A stretch of 41,528 nucleotides of DNA, taken from positions 1 to 41,528 of the forward strand of contig NZ_VRUU01000045.1 of the NCBI RefSeq assembly GCF_008039875.1, in the 5' to 3' direction. Numbering within the stretch: position 1 is the stretch's first letter; each line of letters starts with the position of its first letter. Source of the stretch: Methylobacterium sp. WL119. GTDB taxonomy: Bacteria; Pseudomonadota; Alphaproteobacteria; Rhizobiales; Beijerinckiaceae. Under the pieces are notes generated by a model, which saw only the letters and a program-made list of their open reading frames with translations, did not search any database and had not been told where the DNA came from. Position numbers and translations under genes: made by a program. Positions 32,643-40,546 of this stretch are shown here, piece after piece.

Positions 32643-33191
32643 ATGCCGAACCGTCTCACCCTCACCGCCGGCCTGATCGCCGCCGGCCTGCTCGCCGCTC
32701 CGCTCGGCCTGACGCATGCGGCCAGGGCCGAGTCCGACCAGAAGGAGTTCCAGCTCGCCAAGACCACCAAGGTCGGTCTCGCCCAGGCGCTGACCACGGC
32801 CGAGGCCCAGGGCGAGAAGGGCCGCGCCATCGACGCGGATTTCGAGAAGGCGGACGGCAAGAACCCGACGCATTACAGCATCAAGGTCGTCTATCCGGAC
32901 GGCAAGCTCGTCGAGTACGGCATCAATGCCGACAGCGGCGCGCTCTACAAGACCGAGAACCAGCCGATCGAGCGGTACTTCACCCGCCTCAAGCCGGCCG
33001 ATTTCCAGAACGCCACCACGTCGTTGAAGGACGCGCTGACGATCGCCGAGCAGAAGGCGGGCGGCGGCAAGGCCTACGAGGCCGAGGTCGAGCGCGACGG
33101 CAAATCGGTGCAGTACGAGATCAAGGTGGCGCTGGCCGACCGCGAGCAGACCGTGAAGGTCGGCCCGGACGGCAAGGTCGTCGGCGACTGA
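32643..33191 (+). CDS. PepSY-domain exported protein
   Basis: 182 aa with a Sec signal peptide ending AARA|ES. Two PepSY-like units: about residues 45-100 (LAQALTTAEAQGEKGRAIDADFEK..GKNPTHYSIKVVYPDGK) and about 125-182 (SLKDALTIAEQKAGGGKAYEAEVERDGKSVQYEIKV). PepSY proteins are periplasmic and often inhibit proteases or bind partners; the specific role is unknown. Single gene, 136 bp after phnN. Confidence 0.82.
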   Translation: MPNRLTLTAGLIAAGLLAAPLGLTHAARAESDQKEFQLAKTTKVGLAQALTTAEAQGEKGRAIDADFEKADGKNPTHYSIKVVYPDGKLVEYGINADSGALYKTENQPIERYFTRLKPADFQNATTSLKDALTIAEQKAGGGKAYEAEVERDGKSVQYEIKVALADREQTVKVGPDGKVVGD

Positions 33192-33320
33192 TCGCCCCGG
33201 TGCGCGGCGCGGCGCCGATCGGTGCCGCGCCGATCCGCGGATCGTGATACGGGGTCTGCCGGAGGCCGGATCGATGGCGGACCCCGAGCTCAGATCTGAA
33301 CGGCCGCGAGCCATGCTGCG

Positions 33321-33464
33321 ATGAACCCGACCGCCGTCGCCGTCATGCTCGGCATCGCCACGGGCGCGATCTCCCTGCTAGTGTTCGCGATCGTCGACGG
33401 CCACCCGCTGCTCCTGGCCAGCATGGTCGCCGTGTTCATCGCGATGTTCGTGCGCTGGGGCTGA
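33321..33464 (+). CDS. Small two-helix membrane protein
   Basis: 47 codons. The chain is almost wholly hydrophobic: AVAVMLGIATGAISLLVFAIV, a short polar turn DGHP, then LLLASMVAVFIAMFVRWG. This predicts a two-helix hairpin. No strong Shine-Dalgarno and no known family. It is too short for most callers. Confidence 0.4.
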   Translation: MNPTAVAVMLGIATGAISLLVFAIVDGHPLLLASMVAVFIAMFVRWG

Positions 33465-33876
33465 CGCGCCCCCTCGTCCCGGCAGCCGTCGGCTTCGAAG
33501 ACCCCGTCGATCCACCGATCTGTGGGTGCGGCGTCGGCCGCGACAGGGCGGAGCTTCACAAGGCTGTCACGCTGCTATTAGACTAAGCCCCGATGGAGAG
33601 GGCCTTTTCGTCACTTCGCGAAGGGCTGGGATCGACCGGATTGGCACCCGGACCCCGCCGCGAGCCGGATGTATCCGCCCCAGCCGGTCGCCGACCGCGC
33701 CCGGCGCGCCACGCGTGTCCCATGCCTCCGGCCGAGACGGTGCCGCCGCCGGGCCGCCGGATCCCGCGCCCGGACGCACGAGAGCCCCATCCCCCCGTCG
33801 ACCCTGTCCTCGGGACAGCGCGCAATGTCGATCTCGCGCGTTGTCCCGTATGGCTTTCGTTCGAAGAGTCGCGCCG
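33465..33876. other. Gap before HNH gene with promoter-like and ORF-like sequence
   Basis: Contains GCTTCAC-AAGG-CTGTCAC (33553-33570), a Pho-box-like direct repeat, followed by TAGACT (33579-33584) as a possible -10. An ATG at 33593 opens a 95-codon frame, Pro/Arg-rich and low in complexity, that ends TGA overlapping the HNH ATG (ATGA, 33877-33880). I cannot tell whether it is translated; composition alone resembles spurious high-GC frames, but the overlap suggests possible coupling. Confidence 0.3.
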
Positions 33877-34425
33877 ATGATGGATCTCCAGACCCTCGTC
33901 CTCAACGCGGATTACCGGCCGCTCTCCTACAACCCGCTCTCGTTGTGGAGCTGGAAGGACGCCTTCACCGCCCTGTTCCTCGACCGCGTGACGCTGGTGG
34001 CGAGCTACGACGTCGAGGCGCGCAGCCCGAGCCGGGCGCTCCGGGTGCCGAGCGTGGTGGCGCTGAAGAACTACGTGACGCTGGCCCGCAGCCCCGCCTT
34101 CACCCGCTACAACATCTACCTGCGCGACAGCTTCTCGTGCCAGTATTGCGGCCTGCGCCTGCCCTCGGGCGGCCTGACCTTCGACCACGTCAACCCGCGC
34201 TCCCGCGGCGGGCTCTCCACCTGGGAGAACGTCGTCGCCGCCTGCAGCCCGTGCAACCTGCGCAAGGCGAACCGCACCCCGCACGAGGCCGAGATGCCAC
34301 TGCTGACTGAGCCGCGCCGCCCGACCCGCTACGAGCTGCACCACCGCCAACCCGAGTTCGACCACCGCGACTACCACCACACCTGGCTCGACTACCTGTA
34401 CTGGGACAGCGAGCTGGAGAGCTGA
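33877..34425 (+). CDS. HNH endonuclease
   Basis: 182 aa. Zinc-finger HNH fold: C88xxC91 (CQYCG), FDHVNPRSRGG with Asp103-His104, Asn118 (WENVV), C123xxC126 (CSPCN). Upstream is a conserved LNADYRPLSYNPLSLWSWKDAFTALFLDRVTLV head, found in a widespread chromosomal HNH protein of alphaproteobacteria. The start is the first of two adjacent ATGs; an upstream ATG at 33850 would add 9 residues. Biological role unknown, probably DNA nicking or repair. The 3' end overlaps a convergent small gene by 34 bp. Confidence 0.85.
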   Translation: MMDLQTLVLNADYRPLSYNPLSLWSWKDAFTALFLDRVTLVASYDVEARSPSRALRVPSVVALKNYVTLARSPAFTRYNIYLRDSFSCQYCGLRLPSGGLTFDHVNPRSRGGLSTWENVVAACSPCNLRKANRTPHEAEMPLLTEPRRPTRYELHHRQPEFDHRDYHHTWLDYLYWDSELES

Positions 34426-34688
34426 TCGGGAAAGGAGCGCGCATCCGGTCTCATCGGCACCGGCCGATGGGACCGCGTGGAGCGTGCGTCCTGAGACGCG
34501 TTCGGGCCGGTTCCCTGGCCGTGATCGGGCTCCGAGACGGGAGCGCCGAGGCCGATCCGGGCGCCGCGCGGCCATGTCGACTTCACGAGGTCGTCGGTGT
34601 AGGGGCCCCGCTCCTGCGCGAAAGCTGTATCGGCACGGCCGAGAACGGCCAGGACGGCAACCCAGCAAAGCCGCTGCACCCGCATCAT
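34392..34688 (-). CDS. Small exported protein, convergent with HNH gene
   Basis: 98 aa. GGAGGAAACT is placed 4 nt before the first of two ATGs, one of the best Shine-Dalgarno sites in the window. Signal peptide MRVQRLCWVAVLAVLGRADTAFA|QE. The mature sequence (ERGPYTDDLVKSTWPRG...) is hydrophilic with no domain I know. Its last 34 bp overlap the HNH gene on the other strand. It may end earlier in evolution, the tail being read from HNH antisense. Confidence 0.55.
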   Translation of the reverse strand: MMRVQRLCWVAVLAVLGRADTAFAQERGPYTDDLVKSTWPRGARIGLGAPVSEPDHGQGTGPNASQDARSTRSHRPVPMRPDARSFPDQLSSSLSQYR

Positions 34689-34871
34689 CCGAGTTTCCTC
34701 CGAGGTCGAGGGCGAACCCTGAGCTGACCGGGTTCGGCCGAGCGGATCGGCAGCGGTTCCGTCGCCCCCCGGAGGCCGGGTCCGGTCGCGCACCGAGCGA
34801 ACCGCGGCGCGGTGGCGCGCGTTCGAGCATCGACCGGACCGATCCGGGACGACCTCGAGGATGGAACCGGC

Positions 34872-36161
34872 ATGGCAGAACCGACCCGCATCGTGATCGT
34901 CGGCGGCGGCATCGCCGGGATCACGGTGGCGACCGGCCTCGGCCGCCGCCTCGGCCGGAGCGGGGCGGCGCAGGTCACCCTGGTCGACCGGGCCCTGTCC
35001 CATGTCTGGAAGCCGATGCTGCACACCTTCGCCGCCGGCACCGCGCTGCCGGACCGGCAGAAGCTGAGCTTGCTCGCGCAGGCCAAGGCCAACCATTTCC
35101 GCTTCCGGCTCGGCTCGCTGCAGGCCGTCGACCGTGCCGCGCGGCAGCTGACCCTCGCCCCCTTCGTCGCGGAGGGCGACGGAGCGGCCCTCGCGCCGAC
35201 GCAGCTCGGCTACGACGTGCTGATCCTCGCCCTCGGCAGCCGCGCGAACGATTTCGGGACGCCGGGCGTGGCCGAGCATTGCGCCACGATCGACGACCTC
35301 TCCGACGCGGAAGCGCTGCACCGGCGCCTGCGCGGGCAGGTGCTGGCGGCGCTGCGCTCGGAGGCCAGCCTGCGGATCGCCATCGTCGGCGGCGGCGCGA
35401 CCGGCGTCGAGTTCGCGGCCGAGCTGAAGCACGCCGTCGACGTGATCGCCGGCTACGGCACCGGCGCCTTGCGCGAAAAGCTCCGCCTCACCCTGATCGA
35501 GAGCGGCCCGCGCCTGCTCGCCGCCTTCCCCGATCGCGTCTCCCGGGCCGCGGCGGCCACCCTGGCCGACCTCGCGGTCGACGTGCGCACCGGCGCCCTG
35601 GTGACCGGCGCCGACGCCGCGGGCTTCACGCTGAAGGACGGCGGACGGATCGAGGCCGACATCAAGGTCTGGGCCGCCGGGGTGCGCGCGCCCGCGGTGC
35701 TCGCCCGGATCGAGGGGCTCGACCGGTCGCGCACCGGCCAGCTCGTGGTCGGCGACACCCTCCAGGCCACGCGCGACCCGGCGATCTTCGCGCTCGGCGA
35801 CTGCGCCGCCTGCCCGCAGCCCGGCGCGGGGCATCCGGTGCCGGCGACCGCGCAGGCGGCCCACCAGCAGGCCCGGCACCTCGTGCGCCATTTCGAGGCG
35901 TGGCGGCGCGGCGGCGCGATGGCGCCGTTCCGCTTTCGCGACAAGGGCGCGCTCGTGTCCCTGGCCGACTACAACGGCTGGGGCACGCTCGGGCGCTACA
36001 CCTTCGGCGGCGGCCGCCTGCGCGGCCTGTTCGCGCGGCTCGCCCACGACCTACTCTACCGCCGGCACCAGGTCGGCCTGCTCGGCCCGTTCCGCGGCGC
36101 CCTCGCCTGGCTCGCCGACGACCTCGCCCATGCCGTCGGGCCGCCGGTGCGGCTGGATTGA
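34872..36161 (+). CDS. ndh: Type II NADH dehydrogenase (Ndh)
   Basis: 429 aa. FAD-binding VIVGGGIAGITVATGLG at the N-terminus, NADH-binding IAIVGGGATGVEFAAELK near residue 170, ALGDCAACPQPG near 310 (FAD), and the motif TAQAAHQQ. This is the single-subunit membrane-attached NDH-2 of respiratory chains, passing electrons from NADH to quinone without pumping protons. The C-terminus carries a mixed basic/hydrophobic stretch that could anchor to the membrane. Divergent from 34392-34688; the 183-bp gap holds both promoters. Confidence 0.87.
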   Translation: MAEPTRIVIVGGGIAGITVATGLGRRLGRSGAAQVTLVDRALSHVWKPMLHTFAAGTALPDRQKLSLLAQAKANHFRFRLGSLQAVDRAARQLTLAPFVAEGDGAALAPTQLGYDVLILALGSRANDFGTPGVAEHCATIDDLSDAEALHRRLRGQVLAALRSEASLRIAIVGGGATGVEFAAELKHAVDVIAGYGTGALREKLRLTLIESGPRLLAAFPDRVSRAAAATLADLAVDVRTGALVTGADAAGFTLKDGGRIEADIKVWAAGVRAPAVLARIEGLDRSRTGQLVVGDTLQATRDPAIFALGDCAACPQPGAGHPVPATAQAAHQQARHLVRHFEAWRRGGAMAPFRFRDKGALVSLADYNGWGTLGRYTFGGGRLRGLFARLAHDLLYRRHQVGLLGPFRGALAWLADDLAHAVGPPVRLD

Positions 36162-36355
36162 GACGCCCGGCTCCGGGATCGGCCGGACGGGCACGTCCCC
36201 GTGCGACGTCGAGCCTGCCGTCGGCCGGCCGCATTCCGGCGTCGGACCGGCTTATGCCGGCCGCTCTCCATCGTGCGGAGACGGCGCGATCAGGCCGGCC
36301 GAGCGGAGGGTGGATCGGGGCCGGACCGGGTGCCGCGGGGGGGGCGTGTCGCGGG

Positions 36356-36655
36356 TCAGCGGTCCAGGGGCTGGCCGTCGCGGGGCGTGATGCCCTGCGA
36401 GCGCAGCTGTTGGTTCTGCTCGTTGATCTGGATCGGGTCCACGCGACGCTGCGGCGCGCCCGGCAGCGTGATCGACGGACCGGCGACCGATTGCGCGGCA
36501 GCGGAGGGCGGGCACAGCAGCTGGCAGATCGGCACGTTGTCGGCGGTCGAGGAGCATCGCGCGACGGCGGTTCCCTGGACACAGGTGCAGCTGCACAGGG
36601 CGAGCGCCGGGACGGGCGCGATCGTGATGGCAAGCGCGAGGATGACGGTTCGCAT
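36356..36655 (-). CDS. Small exported cysteine-containing protein
   Basis: 99 aa. Signal peptide MRTVILALAITIAPVPALA, then a compact Cys region CSCTCVQGTAVARCSSTADNVPICQLLCPPS with six Cys in about 30 residues, followed by a Gln/Pro-rich tail. The Cys pattern suggests disulfides or metal binding in the periplasm. No family recognised. The gap 36162-36355 between this gene and ndh (convergent) shows nothing definite. Confidence 0.6.
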   Translation of the reverse strand: MRTVILALAITIAPVPALALCSCTCVQGTAVARCSSTADNVPICQLLCPPSAAAQSVAGPSITLPGAPQRRVDPIQINEQNQQLRSQGITPRDGQPLDR

Positions 36656-36877
36656 GTCGCTGGTCCTGGGTGGCGCCGCCGGAGCCTAGAGCATCATTTC
36701 GCCCGAGGCGCCATCATCCGCCATCCGCGCGGCCGACGGGGATCGGAGCCCGAGGATCGCACGGACCGACGCGGCGCCGGCATCTCGTGGAGCGATCCGC
36801 GACGCCGGTCGCCGAGGCGCTTCCGAGGATCGAACGCCTGCTGGGTCCGACGACCCGCCCCGAGCCGTCGTGACGAT

Positions 36878-36922
36878 TGGTGGGCGGTGACGGGCTCGAA
36901 CCGCCGACCCTCTCCGTGTAAA
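36878..36922 (-). other. tRNA 3' fragment marking integration site (att)
   Basis: On the minus strand it reads as the 3' half of a tRNA: loop TTTACAC (anticodon TAC, Val), right anticodon stem GGAGA, 5-nt variable region, a T-arm with loop TTCGAGC and five paired bases (one G-U), acceptor strand ACCGCCC, discriminator A and encoded CCA (36880-36878). The 5' half is missing; beyond 36922 only 3 of 5 stem pairs fit. The left-behind 3' end of a tRNA used as attB is the usual sign of an integrase insertion, and the integrase gene starts 150 bp away. The 36656-36877 stretch has no feature. Confidence 0.65.
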
Positions 36923-37071
36923 TCAGATGTTTGGAGAGATAGCGACGCCATCGGCCGCTTATTATTTGCCAGTGGCGCTTGTTGCCTCTTACGTTTTTGC
37001 TGATACCCTCTCCTTCGAACGCGGCGGCCACGAGGGCGCGCGTACTGGCTGCTTACAATACGCTTACCAGC

Positions 37072-38274
37072 ATGCGCCTCACCAACCAGTCGGCAGCGGC
37101 CCTGAAGGTGCCGGAAGGCAAGCTCTACGTGCTGGCCTTCGACGACGACCTGCCGGGCTTCGGCATGCGGGCTAATGCCGGCGGGTCGCGGGTCTGGATC
37201 GTCCAGTACCGGAACGCCCTGGGACAGTCGAAGCGGGAGAGCCTGGGCCGGGTCGGCGTGCTGTCGGCGGCCGATGCACGCCGCGCCGCCGCGGAGAAGC
37301 TGGCGCGGGTCCGGCTTGGCGGAGATCCTGGCGCCGAGCGCGAGCAGGCGCGCAAGCGAGCCGCCGTCACCGTCGGGTCGAAGGTCGACGCCTACCTTGA
37401 GAGGCTGTCGGATCGCATCCGGGCGACCGGCCTGCGTGAGTCGACGCGATACATGCGGCTGTCCTGGTCACCGCTGCATCGAATCCCCGTTGCCGAAGTG
37501 ACGCGCGCCATGGTCGCCGAGCGGCTGAACGTGATTGCGAAGACCTCGGGCCCCTACGCAGCGAACCGGGCGCGCACGACGCTCTCGGCTTTCTACGGAT
37601 GGCTGATCGAGGAAGGCCTAGCCGACGTGAACCCGGTGGTCGGCACGCGGAAGCCGATCCAGGATGAGAAGCGGCAGCGCGTGCTAAAGCCGGAGGAGAT
37701 CCGCGCTGTCCTTGGCGCGCTGCCGGCGGGCGACTTCGGCCGCGTGGTGCGCCTGCTGCTGCTCACGGGCCAGCGTCGCGACGAGGTAGCGGACATGGCC
37801 TGGGCGGAAGTCGATCTGGCAGGGGCCCTATGGAGCATGCCGGGCGAGCGGACGAAGAACGGGCTTGCGCATGACGTGCCGCTGTCCGCCGCGGCGCTGG
37901 CGATTCTGGCAGAAGCGCCACGGATCGAGGGGCGTGATCTCGTGTTCGGTTCCGGTGCCGGCGGCTTCCAGGGATTCACCAGGGCGAAGGCGGCGCTCGA
38001 CAAAGCCTGCGGCGTGACAGGGTGGCGGCTTCACGATCTACGCCGAACGGTTGCCACCGGCATGGGCAACCTTGGGGTGCTTCCGCACGTGGTCGAGGCG
38101 GTGCTGAACCACATCTCGGGCACGAAGGCCGGTGTGGCCGGCGTCTACAATTATGCCCTCTACAACCCAGAGAAGCGGACGGCCCTAGATCTTTGGGGAC
38201 GGTACCTTGCGACTTTCGATCCATCGATCCAATTCGCCGCGACGGACACCGTAGCAACGTTCGCTAATTTGTAG
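37072..38274 (+). CDS. int: Tyrosine recombinase integrase
   Basis: 400 aa, P4-like integrase. N-terminal DUF4102-type domain (LKVPEGKLYVLAFDDDLPGFGMRANAGGSRVWIVQY), central SAM-like core-binding region, and a catalytic domain with Arg235 (TGQRRDEV), Lys262, His321-x-x-Arg324 (HDLRRT), His347 and nucleophile Tyr359. The start at 37072 matches the family head; an open frame 31 codons longer has no support. Lower GC than flanking genes. Next to the tRNA fragment, it marks the left end of an integrated element. Its last 90 bp overlap the antisense HTH gene. Confidence 0.92.
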   Translation: MRLTNQSAAALKVPEGKLYVLAFDDDLPGFGMRANAGGSRVWIVQYRNALGQSKRESLGRVGVLSAADARRAAAEKLARVRLGGDPGAEREQARKRAAVTVGSKVDAYLERLSDRIRATGLRESTRYMRLSWSPLHRIPVAEVTRAMVAERLNVIAKTSGPYAANRARTTLSAFYGWLIEEGLADVNPVVGTRKPIQDEKRQRVLKPEEIRAVLGALPAGDFGRVVRLLLLTGQRRDEVADMAWAEVDLAGALWSMPGERTKNGLAHDVPLSAAALAILAEAPRIEGRDLVFGSGAGGFQGFTRAKAALDKACGVTGWRLHDLRRTVATGMGNLGVLPHVVEAVLNHISGTKAGVAGVYNYALYNPEKRTALDLWGRYLATFDPSIQFAATDTVATFANL

Positions 38275-38391
38275 AAGTGGTGGACCGTTACCTCGACGGC
38301 ACATTTGGCGCAAAGTCGTCGATGAAATGCCAAGCTCGCGTGAAACATCAGTAAGCCGAATGACAAAACGGGATGGGTCTGCGGCCTGCAT
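38185..38391 (-). CDS. Excisionase-like HTH protein
   Basis: 68 aa. IRLTDVSRELGISSTTLRQMCRRGNGPPLLQISERCYGVRRGELDRWIESRKV fits an AlpA/MerR-type winged helix of phage excisionases. Tail-to-tail with the integrase gene and overlapping it by 90 bp. In such elements this gene decides excision and can repress int. The start (ATG at 38391) has no clear Shine-Dalgarno. Confidence 0.7.
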   Translation of the reverse strand: MQAADPSRFVIRLTDVSRELGISSTTLRQMCRRGNGPPLLQISERCYGVRRGELDRWIESRKVPSPKI

Positions 38392-38872
38392 TATGCCTTC
38401 CTATTCCAAATATAAATCCAGGCCTTCCTTACGAGATCGGCGGCATTCCTTGAAGAACGAGTAAACGTAAGAGGGGATAGCATTGCTTGCGCTCGGCGAC
38501 CGTGTATCAAGGCACTATCGAGCCGCGGTCGGAGGCCGGCTCGATGGCGCTAAACCATCATGCCTACGGTGACCTCCGTGTCTTGTAAGCTCCCTCAGCC
38601 GGGCGCAAACGGCGAGGATTGTCAAGCAGCATCTTGCAGAACGTCGAGATGACTAGTTCGTCGAATAAACCGCTTCATTGTAGGCGCTCGTGCAATTGAG
38701 CGATCAGATATCAACGTGTCAATTATCACGAATCGCCGGCTTCGTTGATCCTCGGTGCCGGCCCGGTCATCGTCGCCATCCGAGGCTTAAAGCCGGGCTC
38801 TTTGCGCAACACGCTCTCACGCCCTTCCAGACCACAAACGCGTTCTTACACCCTCCACCCAAAGCAGATGGG
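38392..38872. other. Gene-poor AT-richer gap in the element
   Basis: 480 bp without a recognisable gene between the HTH gene and the IS. Mixed composition, with several short frames; none shows a family or good ribosome-binding site. The right part is the target flank of the IS. The stretch is poorer in G+C than the purine and phn blocks, in keeping with foreign origin. Confidence 0.5.
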
Positions 38873-38887
38873 GTGGATGGCTCCCGC
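38873..38887. repeat. IS subterminal inverted repeat, left
   Basis: 15 bp, the exact reverse complement of 40232-40246. 76 bp before the transposase start. Between it and the gene there is a stem GTGGTTGCTG/CAGCAGCCAC (38926-38941 region) with one wobble pair. Confidence 0.8.
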
Positions 38888-38963
38888 TCCGACTGACGGC
38901 ATCTCGGTGCCAAGATGTGGTTGCTGTCAAAGCAGCAGCCACGCAGATGCAGGAGCCATCCCC

Positions 38964-39992
38964 ATGGAGATCACCACCGTCGGCATCGATCTGGCCAAGA
39001 GCATTTTCCAGGTTCACGCCGTTGATGCAGCTGGGCACGTCGTCGTTCGCAAGGCGCTACGCCGGGCGCAGGTCGTGCCGTTCTTCGCCAAGCTGCCTCG
39101 ATGCCTGGTCGGCATGGAGGCGTGCGGAACGTCCCATCACTGGGCCCGGGAACTGACGAAGCTCGGCCATGAGGTTCGGCTGATGCCGCCCGCTTACGTG
39201 AAGCCGTATGTGAAGCGCGGTAAAACCGATGCGAACGATGCCGCTGCCATCTGCGAGGCGGTGACGCGCCCGAGCATGCGCTTCGTGCCGGTGAAGTCGA
39301 CCGAGCAGCAGGCAGCGCTGGCGCTGCACAGGACGCGCGACCTGCTGGTCAAGCAACGTACGCAGTTGGTGAACATGATCCGCGGCCTGCTCGCCGAGTT
39401 CGGGATCGAGATGGCGCGGGGCCTGCGGCACGCGCTCGAACTGGCAGCCCGGCTCTCGGCCGGAGACGCAGCCGAGGTGCCACCACTGGCGCAACGCGTG
39501 GTGACCGGGCTGGCCGATCAGATCGGCGCCGTACAGATCCATCTCACCCGGCTGGAGAAGGAGTTGTTGGCCTGGCATCGGGACAGCGACCTGTCACAGC
39601 GCCTGGCGACGATCCCCGGTGTCGGCATCGTCTCGGCAACGGCGCTGGCCGCCTCAGTGAGCGAGCCCGAGCGCTTCCGCTCCGGTCGGCAGTTCGCAGC
39701 TTCGTTGGGGCTGACACCGCTGCAGAACTGCAGTGGCGGCAAAGAGCGCATGGGCCGGATCTCGCGCATGGGCGACCGCTATCTGCGCCGCCTGCTCGTG
39801 GTCGGCATGACCTCTCTGGTCCGGCGCGCGAAGGCTGCGCCGACGTCGGTCGACCCACGGCTGCCGGCGCTGCTCCAGCGCAAGCCAGTGCGCGTGGTAA
39901 CCGTTGCGGCGGCCAACCGCACCGCACGGGTCGCCTGGGCGATCATGACCCGCGGCGGCACCTACCGCGCACCAGCGGCCACGGCCGCCTGA
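38964..39992 (+). CDS. IS110-family DEDD transposase
   Basis: 342 aa. N-terminal RuvC-like DEDD domain: Asp9 (VGIDLAKSIFQVHAVD), Glu52 (GMEACGTSHHWARE), Asp89 and Asp92 (GKTDANDAAAICEA). Middle helical region (RTRDLLVKQRTQLVNMIRGLLAEFG). C-terminal transposase_20 domain: IPGVGIVSATALAASV and RFRSGRQFAASLGLTPLQNCSGGKERMGRISRMGDRYLRRLLV, which holds the catalytic serine region. AGGAG precedes the ATG. Full length, so the element could be active. Recombination in this family is guided by a bridge RNA from the element's noncoding end. Confidence 0.93.
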   Translation: MEITTVGIDLAKSIFQVHAVDAAGHVVVRKALRRAQVVPFFAKLPRCLVGMEACGTSHHWARELTKLGHEVRLMPPAYVKPYVKRGKTDANDAAAICEAVTRPSMRFVPVKSTEQQAALALHRTRDLLVKQRTQLVNMIRGLLAEFGIEMARGLRHALELAARLSAGDAAEVPPLAQRVVTGLADQIGAVQIHLTRLEKELLAWHRDSDLSQRLATIPGVGIVSATALAASVSEPERFRSGRQFAASLGLTPLQNCSGGKERMGRISRMGDRYLRRLLVVGMTSLVRRAKAAPTSVDPRLPALLQRKPVRVVTVAAANRTARVAWAIMTRGGTYRAPAATAA

Positions 39993-40231
39993 CAGCAGGA
40001 AGGGGAGCACTTTTCCGAGTTGCGAGGACGATGAGAGTTGATGGCGAACCGGTCAGACCGGGAGCCGGGACACCCCGCTGAATGTCCAGGGCATCATAGC
40101 CCGCAAAGCAGAGTGGGACCCAGCTCGCGGATACCATCAGGGCCAGCAGTCACAAGAACGACTGCATCAACAGGCCGGACACAAGACTGCACCCGACCAA
40201 CGCGTCAGAAGCTCAATTCGCCGCTTGCAAT
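39993..40231 (+). ncRNA. Candidate bridge RNA region of the IS
   Basis: About 240 nt between the transposase stop and the right inverted repeat. It contains pairing segments such as ACCGGTCAGACCGGGAGCC, ACACCCC and GCCCGC. In IS1111-type elements the bridge RNA is encoded on this side. The 91-codon frame here (40038-40313) crosses the repeat and looks spurious. No loops can be assigned without folding and comparison. Confidence 0.4.
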
Positions 40232-40246
40232 GCGGGAGCCATCCAC
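40232..40246. repeat. IS subterminal inverted repeat, right
   Basis: GCGGGAGCCATCCAC, the exact reverse complement of 38873-38887. Confidence 0.8.
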
Positions 40247-40546
40247 ACAGGACACTCGCTGTCAGGACAGAGGGGGACCTCGTTCCTTGAACGCTATGTC
40301 GGGATCGATTTGATCGTTATCCCGTCATTAGATTTCCAGGCGCACAATCCCGACAAGCACCGTGACTCCGATGGACGATTTTGAGGCGCATAATTCACGC
40401 ACCCAGGAAACGGTCCTTTTTTCCCAATTAACGAATCGTTTTTCTAAAAATGCTTACGTCTCACAATACGGATCATTTTAAGTAGTTAGAAGGAGATTTT
40501 TGATTTTTCTGCGTACTACTGCGATAATTCTGCAGTGGGGTGGGCT
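40247..40546. other. AT-rich leader before the GH16 gene
   Basis: 300 bp, distinctly AT-rich from 40410 on (runs of T and A). An AGAAGGAG at 40488-40495 stands before a TTG (40500) that would open a 19-codon frame ending just inside the GH16 start (TGA near 40559). It could be a leader peptide, or the site may be chance. The promoter of the GH16 gene is presumably here. Confidence 0.35.

Larger units (their letters stand above)
38873..40246 (+). mobile_element. IS1111-group (IS110 family) insertion sequence
   Basis: A DEDD transposase gene (38964-39992) lies between perfect 15-bp inverted repeats GTGGATGGCTCCCGC (38873-38887) and GCGGGAGCCATCCAC (40232-40246). Subterminal inverted repeats and a long 3' noncoding end are typical of the IS1111 subgroup, whereas IS110 proper has none. 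The total of about 1.37 kb fits. True ends lie a few bp outside the repeats; no target duplication is expected. Confidence 0.82.

Noticed and set aside
36890..36960. Complete tRNA gene
   Set aside because: Only the 3' half fits; the D-arm and 5' acceptor strand are absent and the left anticodon stem pairs only 3 of 5.
38745..38963. 73-codon N-terminal extension of the transposase
   Set aside because: Would cross the left inverted repeat. The ATG at 38964 has AGGAG and matches the IS110 family head.
40038..40313. 91-codon frame after the transposase
   Set aside because: Runs through the right inverted repeat of the IS, no ribosome-binding site or motif; better explained as noncoding RNA region.
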